Source of the DNA: Enterobacter chengduensis
Lineage (GTDB): Bacteria > Pseudomonadota > Gammaproteobacteria > Enterobacterales > Enterobacteriaceae
Direction: 5' to 3'
DNA: 64,000 nucleotides
Assembly (NCBI RefSeq): GCF_001984825.2
Contig: NZ_CP043318.1
Coordinates: 2,418,001-2,482,000, forward strand
Numbering within the stretch: the stretch's first letter is position 1; the number at the start of each line of letters is the position of its first letter. A program made the translations under genes and the position numbers. Of this stretch, positions 46,057-54,048 are shown one piece after another. The notes under the pieces were generated by a model. It worked only from the letters and a program-made list of their open reading frames with translations. It made no database searches and was not told the origin of the DNA.

Positions 46057-46941
46057 CTATACCGCTGTCGTTACGTGATGTGTTTGACGTCGCTCTTTCG
46101 GTACCACGTTGATGTAGTGTGTGACATACGCGAAATAGAGTCCGGCATAGTTTTCGACCAGTTCGATAAATGTCGGATATATTGATATCCGACCATCACC
46201 CCGATCCTTAAGATAACCTGCCTCTTGTGCCGATTTGATAATTCGGTTGACGTGAATACGTGAAACAAAAAATTCTTTTGCGAGCGTGCTGGCTGAATAG
46301 TCAATTACGGCACCGTAAGCGGATTTGTTTTTCATGGCCTGCAAATAGATATAAAGCATAATCATCCGGCCGCCATCTTTATCAATAAATAACCCCACCT
46401 CGGGTAACACCTTTCTGAACGTTAATCCCCTGAACAGATATTCCGCCGCGCGGCGGAAAAAGTTATTTCTTAACGTATCGTTGTCCAGTAGGTTCACGTT
46501 GATATTAAATGCCGGGTAAAGAATACTGACGGGCAAAAAAGCACCGGACATATATCGCTTAAGTTCATTCAGGCCTTTTTCGGTTGGCGCGATTCTCGTT
46601 TTGCGTCTGTCTTCCTCGCAGCGCCAGGTCCTGATGCGCCCGGTGGTTCTCAATATCGTGATGATCGCAATAACGCTATTGGGGCTGGCTATTTTATAGC
46701 GGGAGCATAACTCTTTAATCTCAGAAACTGACTCGGCCTGATTGCCAAAAATAAAACAACACATGGCGAGGATAATGTTAAACCGTGCTTCCTGAAGCAT
46801 TGTCTTGTAGAACAAAGGTTGTTTTTTATAGATGGCGTCATTAATTGTGTAGTGCTCTAATATTGCCTCACTAAATCGCGGGTTGTTTTTTATAACATCC
46901 CTTCGATGTAGCAAAGCCCTGGATGAGATGTGATTATCCAT
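46057..46941 (-). CDS. Uncharacterised protein with two winged-helix-like segments
   Basis: I do not recognise a named family for this 294-residue protein. Residues about 65-130 resemble a MarR-type winged helix (SVSEIKELCSRYKIASPNSV, wing with EEDRRKTRIAPTEKG). Residues about 215-265 look like a second winged helix (SASTLAKEFFVSRIHVNRII ... YLKDRGDGRISIYP). The middle is hydrophobic/aromatic. It has no signal peptide. It is convergent with the T1SS operon and divergent from the LuxR-EAL gene, so a regulatory role in adhesin expression is plausible. Its AT-rich sequence and codon use differ from the adhesin genes. Confidence 0.6.
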   Translation of the reverse strand: MDNHISSRALLHRRDVIKNNPRFSEAILEHYTINDAIYKKQPLFYKTMLQEARFNIILAMCCFIFGNQAESVSEIKELCSRYKIASPNSVIAIITILRTTGRIRTWRCEEDRRKTRIAPTEKGLNELKRYMSGAFLPVSILYPAFNINVNLLDNDTLRNNFFRRAAEYLFRGLTFRKVLPEVGLFIDKDGGRMIMLYIYLQAMKNKSAYGAVIDYSASTLAKEFFVSRIHVNRIIKSAQEAGYLKDRGDGRISIYPTFIELVENYAGLYFAYVTHYINVVPKERRQTHHVTTAV

Positions 46942-47225
46942 AGCATTTTCTCGTATTTGATGGACCGATAGATGAAGTATCCAGTCTTCTTTTTCGGAAT
47001 TTTCATTATACCTGAGAAAAAACGATTTGCGGTCGTTATTTGCAAAGAAAGATATATTTACATTTATCTGCAGAAGCGGGGTGATTAACGCAAAGATGTT
47101 CCGGCGAGTAATGCTGATAACAGTATCTTAACCTCGTGGCGTGGGGTAAAATTCCTATATTCACCGGATGATAATAATTCCGCATTCATAATAAGAATGG
47201 CGCTTTTTGTGCCCAGGAGCAGGTT
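46942..47225. promoter_or_regulatory. AT-rich divergent intergenic region
   Basis: These 284 bp separate the two putative regulators and must contain both promoters. No specific binding site was identified. CAGGAGCAGGTT lies just before the ATG at 47226. Confidence 0.4.
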
Positions 47226-48689
47226 ATGACTCATAAAGTTTCTCTCAGAAATGTTGCTTGCGACGAACGGCGATTTGTCATTTCAACCTGCGGTTTTACG
47301 TTCCAGGGTTATGCATTGATGCTTGAAAAGTACGGCATTGAGGCTACGCATGTCCACTTTCAGGGAGATGACGCGTGCGAGCAGGATAGGGAAAATATGC
47401 TTATTAATCATAATGCTCACATCGTCGTGTTTCTCGGGAAAGGGGTTGTTAATCTCCTTGAAAGCCTGAAGCGGCTGGCCTGCGTTCTGAATGCACTGCC
47501 GGTGATTCGACGCGTCACGCTGTACGGTGACATTCCCGACAGCTGGCTGTATCGAACCTTAAGCAGCCTGTTAAATAATAGCCATCAATTATCATTGATT
47601 CGCATCGCCAGCGTTTCCGATGTTATTGCCTGTTTCCATACCCACAATAAGGGGTTTAAAGACCGCTCGCGCTTATTGCGCGACGGCTATATGGGAGATT
47701 CCCCTCAGGAAAACCTGCGGTGGTTAACACGAAGAGAAATAGAGGTTTTATTAAATTTTTATCGCGGCATGTCCGTAAAAGAATTGTGCGACAGGCTGGG
47801 ATTGTCGAACAAAACGGTTTACACCCATCGTAAAGAAGGCGTGCAAAAATTACAACATATTAAGCGATGGTTAAACGATCCGCACAGTTTCAAGATGGAA
47901 AGAAGCGTTAAGCGCCAGCGTCAAAAAGAGGGGTTTTCAGAAAAGGAAGCCGAGATCTTCAATGCGTTGTTAAGGCGGGAAATATTCCCCGCTTATCAGA
48001 TCATTACCGATCGCGATAAGAAAGGGGTGGGCTTTGAAATACTGATTCGCTGGAATAAGAACGGAAGAATCGTTAAGCCAGCCTGTTTTCTGAATGATAT
48101 TGTTAATCATGAAATATGGCTGAAAATCACGGCGCTGGTTATCCACGCCGCGGTGTCGGGTATTAATAAATATAATGGAAAATTTTATTTTTCAGTCAAT
48201 ATTCCACCTCGCCTGGCGTCCGGAAATGCATTGCCCGAGATGGCCAGGAAAGCTATCGGCATGCTGCTTAAGCCCCAGTGGGCTGAAAAGCTTGTCTTTG
48301 AGTTTGCGGAAGACATTGATGTGACGAAAGATAAAAACATCCCCGAAACGATGCGGCACCTTCGCAATACCGGATGCAGACTCTTTCTGGACGACTGTTT
48401 CTCTAACCATCACACCATGTTCCCGGTGAGACAGGTGCATTTTGACGGGTTAAAACTGGACCGGGACATCGTTGAGCATTTTGTGGCGAACGACAATGAC
48501 TATAATCTTATTAAGGCCATTCAAATCTACAGCGATATGACCGGAACGGACTGCATTGCCGAGGGGGTGGACAGTGAAGAGAAGTTTGAAAAATTAGTCG
48601 AGCTGGGGGTGAAGAATTTCCAGGGTTATTATTTGTCGCGCGCAGTGAAAGAGGAAGAGTTAGACCGCATGGTGAGGCTTTTTAGCTAA
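47226..48689 (+). CDS. LuxR-type HTH / EAL-domain protein (putative c-di-GMP phosphodiesterase regulator)
   Basis: The 487-residue protein has an N-terminal degenerate receiver-like region (about 1-150), a LuxR/GerE helix-turn-helix at 166-212 (LTRREIEVLLNFYRGMSVKE, LGLSNKTVYTHRK) and an EAL domain at about 240-485. The residues needed for c-di-GMP hydrolysis seem present: Glu271 (EIL), Asn325, Glu359, Asp389-Asp390, Lys410, Glu446 and Gln466. The loop after Asp390 (CFSNHH) departs from the usual FGTG, so activity is uncertain. It sits beside a giant T1SS adhesin, a class often controlled by c-di-GMP. It may couple DNA binding to nucleotide turnover. Confidence 0.85.
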   Translation: MTHKVSLRNVACDERRFVISTCGFTFQGYALMLEKYGIEATHVHFQGDDACEQDRENMLINHNAHIVVFLGKGVVNLLESLKRLACVLNALPVIRRVTLYGDIPDSWLYRTLSSLLNNSHQLSLIRIASVSDVIACFHTHNKGFKDRSRLLRDGYMGDSPQENLRWLTRREIEVLLNFYRGMSVKELCDRLGLSNKTVYTHRKEGVQKLQHIKRWLNDPHSFKMERSVKRQRQKEGFSEKEAEIFNALLRREIFPAYQIITDRDKKGVGFEILIRWNKNGRIVKPACFLNDIVNHEIWLKITALVIHAAVSGINKYNGKFYFSVNIPPRLASGNALPEMARKAIGMLLKPQWAEKLVFEFAEDIDVTKDKNIPETMRHLRNTGCRLFLDDCFSNHHTMFPVRQVHFDGLKLDRDIVEHFVANDNDYNLIKAIQIYSDMTGTDCIAEGVDSEEKFEKLVELGVKNFQGYYLSRAVKEEELDRMVRLFS

Positions 48690-48714
48690 AAAAATAAAGC
48701 CCCGAAGGGCCTTG
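48690..48714 (-). terminator. Rho-independent terminator of the DUF883 gene
   Basis: On the minus strand GCCC-TTCG-GGGC forms a compact UUCG tetraloop hairpin followed by TTTATTTTTTT. It lies between the convergent EAL and DUF883 genes. Confidence 0.75.
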
Positions 48715-48715
48715 A

Positions 48716-48988
48716 TTATTTACGTCCCAGCAACAGGCCGAGAACAATACCGACAGCACCCGCGGCGATGAGGCCGGTGAGGGGATTATTTCTGACCGCT
48801 TCTGTGACGTCGGAAACGGCATCGCTGGCCTGAGCGGCGTATTTTTTCGCGGCACCTTTAACCTGATGCTTTGGTGAATCAACGAATTCACCAAACTGCT
48901 GCTGGGCTGAACCTGCAAGTTCATCAAATTTATTTTTTGCTTTTTCTTCAGCAAACTGGGTGTTTTTATCAGTACCGATATCAGACAT
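48716..48988 (-). CDS. DUF883 (ElaB/YqjD-type) membrane-anchored stress protein
   Basis: This 90-residue protein has an N-terminal amphipathic, Lys/Glu/Ala-rich helix region (FAEEKAKNKFDELAGSAQQQ) and a C-terminal Gly/Ala-rich membrane anchor ending in GLLLGRK (NPLTGLIAAGAVGIVLGLLL, from about residue 68). This is the ElaB/YqjD/YgaM plan, proteins that tether stationary-phase ribosomes to the inner membrane in E. coli. AAAGGAGG precedes the ATG. Its specific role here is not shown. Confidence 0.8.
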   Translation of the reverse strand: MSDIGTDKNTQFAEEKAKNKFDELAGSAQQQFGEFVDSPKHQVKGAAKKYAAQASDAVSDVTEAVRNNPLTGLIAAGAVGIVLGLLLGRK

Positions 48989-49107
48989 TGTTGCCTCCTT
49001 TTGTTGATAGTTAAAGGATAGCCGCTCTTTGCAGATGTGGGAGACGCAAGGCTAAATTCGGCACCTGACAGGGCGGTTTTAGGATATATCTCTATACCGG
49101 GAACCCG

Positions 49108-49776
49108 TTATTTCTCATTGTCATCCTGACCGTAATACAGTTTCCCGATGCGGATCAGCGGCCGACCCTGAGACTTACGGTGCAGGTTACTGTCCCTCAG
49201 CGAATAAACGCACCCGCAATATTCCTGCTGGTAAAACTGTTCCCGCTTGCTGATCTCAATCATGCGTGAGGAGCCGCCCTGTTTGCGCCAGTTATAGTCC
49301 CAGTAAACCATACCCGGATAGCGCGCGGCCGCACGCTGGCCGCAGTCGTTTATTTGCTACATGTTCTTCCAGCGGGAGATCCCCAGCGAGCTGCTGATAA
49401 CGCTGAATCCATTTTCTGCCGCATAGAGCGCCGTGCGCTCGAAACGCATATCGAAGCACATGGTGCAGCGGACGCCGCGCTCGGGTTCCCATTCCATGCC
49501 CTTCGCGCGCTCAAACCAGTTATCGGTGTCGTAATCGGCATCAACAAACGGCACGCCGTGCTTTTCCGCAAAGCGAATATTCTCCTCCTTACGAATGAGG
49601 TATTCCTTTTGCGGATGGATATTGGGGTTATAGAAGAAAATGGTGTACTCAATGCCCGACGCCTGAATAGCCTCCATCACTTCACCGGAGCAGGGGGCGC
49701 AGCAGGAGTGCAGCAGCAGTTTGTCAGCGCCGTCTGGCAGGGTAAGTTGTGGGCGGATAAATGGGGCTGTCGTCAT
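49108..49776 (-). pseudogene. queH: queH, epoxyqueuosine reductase, interrupted by an amber codon
   Basis: The frame starts at the ATG at 49776 ([20 protein letters not shown]) and would encode 222 residues plus one in-frame TAG at 49359-49357 ([22 protein letters not shown]). CAG to TAG is the simplest change. Upstream of the stop are the Cys-rich motifs [11 protein letters not shown] and CTMCFDM; the lost third has [10 protein letters not shown], also conserved in the family. QueH performs the final step of queuosine synthesis, epoxyqueuosine to queuosine in tRNA. Unless the stop is suppressed or an assembly error, the product is inactive. Confidence 0.85.
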
Positions 49777-49900
49777 GGCATTCTGCACTATGTTGATGAA
49801 ATTTATGGAAGGGTAGCATAAATTCAGAAACTGTTGAGACGGGATCGACGCAGGAAAGCGCGATCCCGCGGGGCGGGATCTTCTCGGATATGACGTGCCG

Positions 49901-50377
49901 CTATTCGGCAAATTTGAGCAACGCTTCTCCGTCAAGACGGTAGCGCACCCATTCGGACTGCGGCAGCGCGCCAATGCTCAGATAAAAATCGATGGCGGGC
50001 TGGTTCCAGTCCAGCACGCTCCATTCAAGGCGACCGCACTGCCGTTGTACGGCGAGCTGGGCGATATGTTTCAGCAGTGCTTTTCCCGCCCCCAGGCCGC
50101 GATAAGCTGGGGAAACATACAGATCTTCCATATAAATCCCGTTGCGGCCAAGCCAGGTTGAATAGCTGGTGAAGAACACGGCGTAGCCGGCGATCTTGCC
50201 ATCAGACTCCGCGATCAGCGCTTCGGTTTTTGTGCCTGCGCCAAAGAGCGTTTCCCGGATCTCCTCCGGTGTGGTAACCACTTCTTCCGGGGCTTTTTCA
50301 TACACCGCCAGCTCGTAAATCATGGCGTAAATGGCCGCCGCATCTTCGGGGCGGGCCTGGCGAAGGGTAATACTCAT
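49901..50377 (-). CDS. GNAT-family N-acetyltransferase
   Basis: This 158-residue protein has the GNAT fold with the acetyl-CoA loop [11 protein letters not shown] near 94-104 and the preceding strand [11 protein letters not shown]. The EDLYV and WNQPAIDFY patterns resemble the diamine/thialysine acetyltransferase subgroup, so a small amine substrate is possible. The start at 50377 has CAGG upstream. It is encoded upstream of queH on the same strand, 124 bp apart, with no evidence of a shared function. Confidence 0.85.
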   Translation of the reverse strand: MSITLRQARPEDAAAIYAMIYELAVYEKAPEEVVTTPEEIRETLFGAGTKTEALIAESDGKIAGYAVFFTSYSTWLGRNGIYMEDLYVSPAYRGLGAGKALLKHIAQLAVQRQCGRLEWSVLDWNQPAIDFYLSIGALPQSEWVRYRLDGEALLKFAE

Positions 50378-50467
50378 TGTTTTACCTGCTTTTTAGCGTG
50401 CGTCCTGATTGATGGCGTTAAGCATACGGCGTATTGTCTGAAGAATTAAGTGCAATGAAATCAACAT

Positions 50468-51466
50468 ATGATGAATATTATGCATCCGATACTGAGACGG
50501 CTTGATTTGAACCTGCTGCCCGTTTTCGACGCGATATACCGCCACCGTTCCGTTCGGCTGGCCGCTGACGAGCTGGCGATGAGCACATCCGCGCTCAGCC
50601 ATGCGCTGTCGCGTCTGCGTGCCACCCTGAATGACCCGCTGTTCTTCCGCGAAGGGCACCGCATGTCCCCCAGCGTGTATGCCTCTCAGCTCGCGCCTTC
50701 GATTGCTTCCGCACTGTCGTTCCTGAATCATGAGCTGACCCCGCAGCCGGAGTTTGATGCAGCCAGCAGTACGGAGAGCCTTCAGATTGCGATAACGGAC
50801 TTTACCGCGCTTTGCATTTTTCCGGCTCTGATGCACAGGCTGCAGCTTACAGCCCCGGGTTTACGCTTTGAATTGCGCTACCTGCCGCACAGCCCGGCTT
50901 TGACGGAACTGCTGGCGGGCGAGGTGGATCTGGCGCTGGGCTTCAGCACGCCGGAGGATATCCGTCATCCGGAACTGGAAGAGATCGGCTGGTTTGAAGA
51001 TGAGTATGTGGTCATCAGCAACGCAAGCCGGACCCGGCTGACGCTGGAGGATTATCTCGCGGCCCGGCACCTGGTGGTGACGCCGTGGAATGAGAAGCAG
51101 GGTGTTCTGGACGTGCGGCTTGAGCAACTGGGCTATACCCGACAAATCGCGATCAAAACGCCGTCGATGCTCAGCGCACCGTTTATCGTAGCGGAAAGTG
51201 ACCTGCTGATGGCGATCCCCCGCTATGCCGCGGAGAAGCTGATTAAGACAGCGGATCTCCGGATTTTTGCGTTACCGTTTCCGATAGGCACGTTTGAAGT
51301 GAAAATTTACTCGCATAAACGCAGCGGCCAGCGGGGCGCGACCCGCTGGCTGAAGGAGGAACTGCAGATGCTGGCGCAGGCTGTAGGGGACGGTAGGCCG
51401 GGTAAGCGCAGTGCCACCCGGCAGAAAGGACGGTCTGTAACGGATCGTCAATTTAACGGCAGGTAG
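50468..51466 (+). CDS. LysR-family transcriptional regulator with REP-derived C-terminus
   Basis: This 332-residue LysR protein has an N-terminal helix-turn-helix at about 14-70 (SVRLAADELAMSTSALSHAL) and a substrate-binding domain at about 95-300. LysR proteins normally end near residue 300-310. Here the frame runs through a REP unit (51393-51422) and ends with about 25 basic, low-complexity residues, overlapping the convergent AraC-type gene by 19 bp. The start may be the ATG at 50468, 50471 or 50480; no clear ribosome-binding site decides. Target genes unknown; the divergent neighbour is the GNAT gene. Confidence 0.83.
   Translation: MMNIMHPILRRLDLNLLPVFDAIYRHRSVRLAADELAMSTSALSHALSRLRATLNDPLFFREGHRMSPSVYASQLAPSIASALSFLNHELTPQPEFDAASSTESLQIAITDFTALCIFPALMHRLQLTAPGLRFELRYLPHSPALTELLAGEVDLALGFSTPEDIRHPELEEIGWFEDEYVVISNASRTRLTLEDYLAARHLVVTPWNEKQGVLDVRLEQLGYTRQIAIKTPSMLSAPFIVAESDLLMAIPRYAAEKLIKTADLRIFALPFPIGTFEVKIYSHKRSGQRGATRWLKEELQMLAQAVGDGRPGKRSATRQKGRSVTDRQFNGR
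51393..51422. repeat. Single REP unit inside the lysR 3' end
   Basis: GTAGGCCGGGTAAGCGCAGT then GCCACCCGGC can form a GCCGGGT/ACCCGGC stem. It lies within the reading frame of the LysR gene. Confidence 0.75.
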
Positions 51467-52314
51467 ATATCCGTTTGCAGCGCGTGTTCCGGCACCTCGT
51501 GAATAAAGTTGAGGTAGTGGAAAAATACCGGGGCATCGCGCAGCGTTTCGCCGCTGGCCGGTAGCCAGTCGCGAAACATCGCCCACACCGTGGCGGAAAT
51601 GGTATCCAGAGAACCCGTGTGGCGGGCTACGGCGTATCGTCCGCCGTCGATTTCGCCACTGCAAACCCCGAATTCATTTTCGGGTATCGCTTCAGAGATA
51701 CTGCCGCAGATATCGAAACGAAAGGCGTCTGCGGGTGTGGTTGCCGGGTCATCCCAGGCAATACCAAACGTGCTGCTTTCGTGTACTGGCGATAGGCCCG
51801 TGCTTTTACGCCAGGCAATAAATTTCGCCGCGCTGTCATTTACCCGATCCGGGTTGCCACGGTGCTGCAGCATTGCCACTTGGGTCTGTGGGAAATCGAC
51901 AATCTTAATTTCCATCGTTTTTTGCTCCTGAAAGGTCATTTTCGGTACGCGCTGGTGCCAGTTCAGCCAGTCCGGCTGCTGCCGAAACTGACGCGGGCTT
52001 TTTCCAAACGCGTTTCTGAAGGCGCGACTGAACGATTCAGGGCTCTGGAACCCGGCATCTAGCGCAATATCAATCACCTTATCCTGAGGATTAAACGCCA
52101 GTCGCCAGGACGCATGACGCAGGCGCAGCCACTGAATATAGCGATACAAAGGCTGGCCGCTAAACGCCAGGAACTGCCGGTGAAAATGATAAGGCGAACA
52201 GCAGGCTAACGCGCTAAGCATCTCCAGCGTGAGCGGTTCATCGAGATGTTGGGCGATATAGTCGCACACCGTCGTGAAGCGCTCGCGGTAGGCCGTTTTG
52301 ATTGCATCGTTCAT
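51448..52314 (-). CDS. AraC-family regulator with GyrI-like effector domain
   Basis: This 288-residue protein has two AraC helix-turn-helix units at about 12-112 (LTLEMLSALACCSPYHFHRQ and VIDIALDAGFQSPESFSRAF) followed by a GyrI-like small-molecule-binding domain from about 130 to the end (MEIKIVDFPQTQVAMLQHRG). The DNA-binding domain first, effector domain second order is that of Rob-like regulators. AGGAGG lies 5 bp before the ATG. Likely a multidrug- or metabolite-responsive activator; targets unknown. Confidence 0.87.
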   Translation of the reverse strand: MNDAIKTAYRERFTTVCDYIAQHLDEPLTLEMLSALACCSPYHFHRQFLAFSGQPLYRYIQWLRLRHASWRLAFNPQDKVIDIALDAGFQSPESFSRAFRNAFGKSPRQFRQQPDWLNWHQRVPKMTFQEQKTMEIKIVDFPQTQVAMLQHRGNPDRVNDSAAKFIAWRKSTGLSPVHESSTFGIAWDDPATTPADAFRFDICGSISEAIPENEFGVCSGEIDGGRYAVARHTGSLDTISATVWAMFRDWLPASGETLRDAPVFFHYLNFIHEVPEHALQTDIYLPLN

Positions 52315-52538
52315 TGCATCCTCCTGATGACCTACTTTGCCTCACCGAACGGCCAAAATCCTGACCGATCTTGCTGATTATGGAGAGGGTATACTGGCGG
52401 TATATCGTTGTACGGCATTAATCGTTCCGTCGTACCTAAGATACTGCTGAATGATGAATGAAGACTCACTTTCTATACTTATATTAGGTTTGTCATAATC
52501 CAAATTTTCTTAGCTACAAAATTTTATGAGAGGTAATG

Positions 52539-52844
52539 ATGGAAAAGGACTTAAAGCCAGAACAAATCGAAATCATAAACCGTATTGTATTTGAGCAAAT
52601 CGACAAGATGCAGGCCAGAGTAGCCGAAATAGTTGCTGAAACGGAGAGATCTACGCACCAGCAGCTGCAGGATAGCGGGATTGATATGACCGAATTTTAT
52701 CCGGCTAATAAGGATTATTTGATGATGACTCTCGTTCAACACTTAATAGATCAAGTACATGGCGGCAATATGGCTCTTGCCCAAAAAATGATATCCATGG
52801 AAGCAAAACGGCTGAATATCAGCGTACATGTTGAGGCAGAGTAA
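52539..52844 (+). CDS. Small acidic protein of unknown function
   Basis: This 101-residue protein is mostly helical in character (EQIEIINRIVFEQIDKMQAR) with no cysteines, signal peptide or membrane segment. I do not recognise a family. The ATG at 52539 is preferred over 52536 because GAGG then has workable spacing. It stands alone, with an AT-rich upstream region and its own terminator. Low GC relative to neighbours suggests an accessory origin. Confidence 0.6.
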   Translation: MEKDLKPEQIEIINRIVFEQIDKMQARVAEIVAETERSTHQQLQDSGIDMTEFYPANKDYLMMTLVQHLIDQVHGGNMALAQKMISMEAKRLNISVHVEAE

Positions 52845-52916
52845 ATAATATCGAATAAGGGATAAATGAATGGGGTCATGTTTGTGAACAGACAAATTTC
52901 GTGAGTATCGCTGAGG

Positions 52917-52965
52917 CTATCAGCTGCTCGCCGCTAAAGTACGTCCAACAGCTGATAGTTTTTTT
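52917..52965 (+). terminator. Terminator of the 101-residue orphan gene
   Basis: CTATCAGCTG (52917-52926) pairs perfectly with CAGCTGATAG (52949-52958) across a 22-base loop and is followed by TTTTTTT. The loop is long for an intrinsic terminator, but the stem and T-run are strong. Confidence 0.6.
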
Positions 52966-53879
52966 CAGTTCGCTTCATGATTTGCGCAAATTTCAGCGCA
53001 AAATTCCATAAAGGCTTCAACAGCAGCGGGGGGCAGTCGACGAGATGGCCGCGTGATATACAGCGGATAGGTTTCGCCTGGCCATTCCGGAAAAAGTTCG
53101 ATCAACACTCCGTCAGCAATCAATTGCGTGACGCTGAGTGAAAGTACCTGGGCAATACCAACACCACTTACGCAGGATTGCACCATCAGATCTACATCGG
53201 TTGTCGTCAAATGACCATAAGTATCAATAGCCATTACTTCGCGATCGCGACGGAATTCCCACTCAAACGGTTTCCCGCGGCGAGGATCGATATACTGAAT
53301 GCACTCATGCGTGACTAGTTCCTCAGGATGCTCAGGTCGACCATGCCGTTTCAGATATGCCGGTGATGCCACGGTGAGTACGCGCGTCTGAAAGAGCAAT
53401 TTCGAAGAAATAGTTGAGGGGAGCTGCGGCCCGAAACGCACCGCAACATCTATACCCTCTGTCACAAGATCCCCTACGTCAGGCTGCTGGACTACTGTAA
53501 GTTCCAGTTCCGGATGACGTTCGCGCAAAAGAGGCAGTTTCGGGGCCAAAATATAACGGGCAAAGATTGGATTAACGCTGACTCGTAATGATCCTCGTAC
53601 AGCAGTGGCGGCACCGGATACGTAGCTTGCCGCAACTTCAATCCCTTCAAGGTGTGGCGAGGCGCGCTCATACAAAGCCCGGCCTTCGTTCGTCAGGTTC
53701 ATCGTACGCGTCGTACGGTTTAGCAAGCGCACTCCGAGCCTCTCTTCAAGACGATCTATCGATCTGCTCACGCCAGAAGCGGACAGTCCCAGCATCTCGC
53801 CAGCGCGACTGAAACTACCCGCCTCGACAACTGCGGCCAACACGCTCAATCCTGACAGAAGCCTTCCGTCAAAACTCAT
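52965..53879 (-). CDS. LysR-family regulator of the amidohydrolase cluster
   Basis: This 304-residue LysR protein has a helix-turn-helix at about 17-70 (GSFSRAGEMLGLSASGVSRS) and a substrate-binding domain at about 93-295. It resembles the group whose targets include adjacent oxidoreductase genes. It is divergent from the amidohydrolase gene with a 169-bp intergenic region containing a palindromic LysR-type site, so it is the likely regulator of that gene and perhaps of the MFS and SDR genes behind it. Confidence 0.88.
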   Translation of the reverse strand: MSFDGRLLSGLSVLAAVVEAGSFSRAGEMLGLSASGVSRSIDRLEERLGVRLLNRTTRTMNLTNEGRALYERASPHLEGIEVAASYVSGAATAVRGSLRVSVNPIFARYILAPKLPLLRERHPELELTVVQQPDVGDLVTEGIDVAVRFGPQLPSTISSKLLFQTRVLTVASPAYLKRHGRPEHPEELVTHECIQYIDPRRGKPFEWEFRRDREVMAIDTYGHLTTTDVDLMVQSCVSGVGIAQVLSLSVTQLIADGVLIELFPEWPGETYPLYITRPSRRLPPAAVEAFMEFCAEICANHEAN

Positions 53880-53891
53880 AGAGACTCACCT

Positions 53892-53921
53892 TTGAATTTA
53901 TTCAAATATAATTTGCATAAA
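53892..53921. promoter_or_regulatory. LysR-type operator and divergent promoter
   Basis: TTGAAT-TT-ATTCAA (53892-53905) is a perfect inverted repeat of the T-N11-A type, 12 bp before the lysR start. TATAAT (53907-53912) and CATAAA (53916-53921) on the plus strand are candidate -10 boxes for the amidohydrolase. Binding is inferred. Confidence 0.5.
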
Positions 53922-54048
53922 ACTACCTTTATCAAAAATGGTGCGCAACCTATTGTGTCAGCCAATTCGTTGCTGGGCGCTATTTTACCTGTCTCCGGCT
54001 GGGCGAACCTCGCAACGAACGGCATCACTTAACCCTGAGGAATACGAA

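Noticed and set aside
49800..49974. Longer N-terminus for queH to 49974
   Set aside because: It overlaps the GNAT gene and gives Arg/Ser/Pro-rich non-conserved sequence; MTTAPF at 49776 is the family-like start.
53938..54048. Upstream extension of the amidohydrolase to an ATG at 53938
   Set aside because: The extra 37 residues are non-conserved in character, and a good ribosome-binding site precedes 54049.
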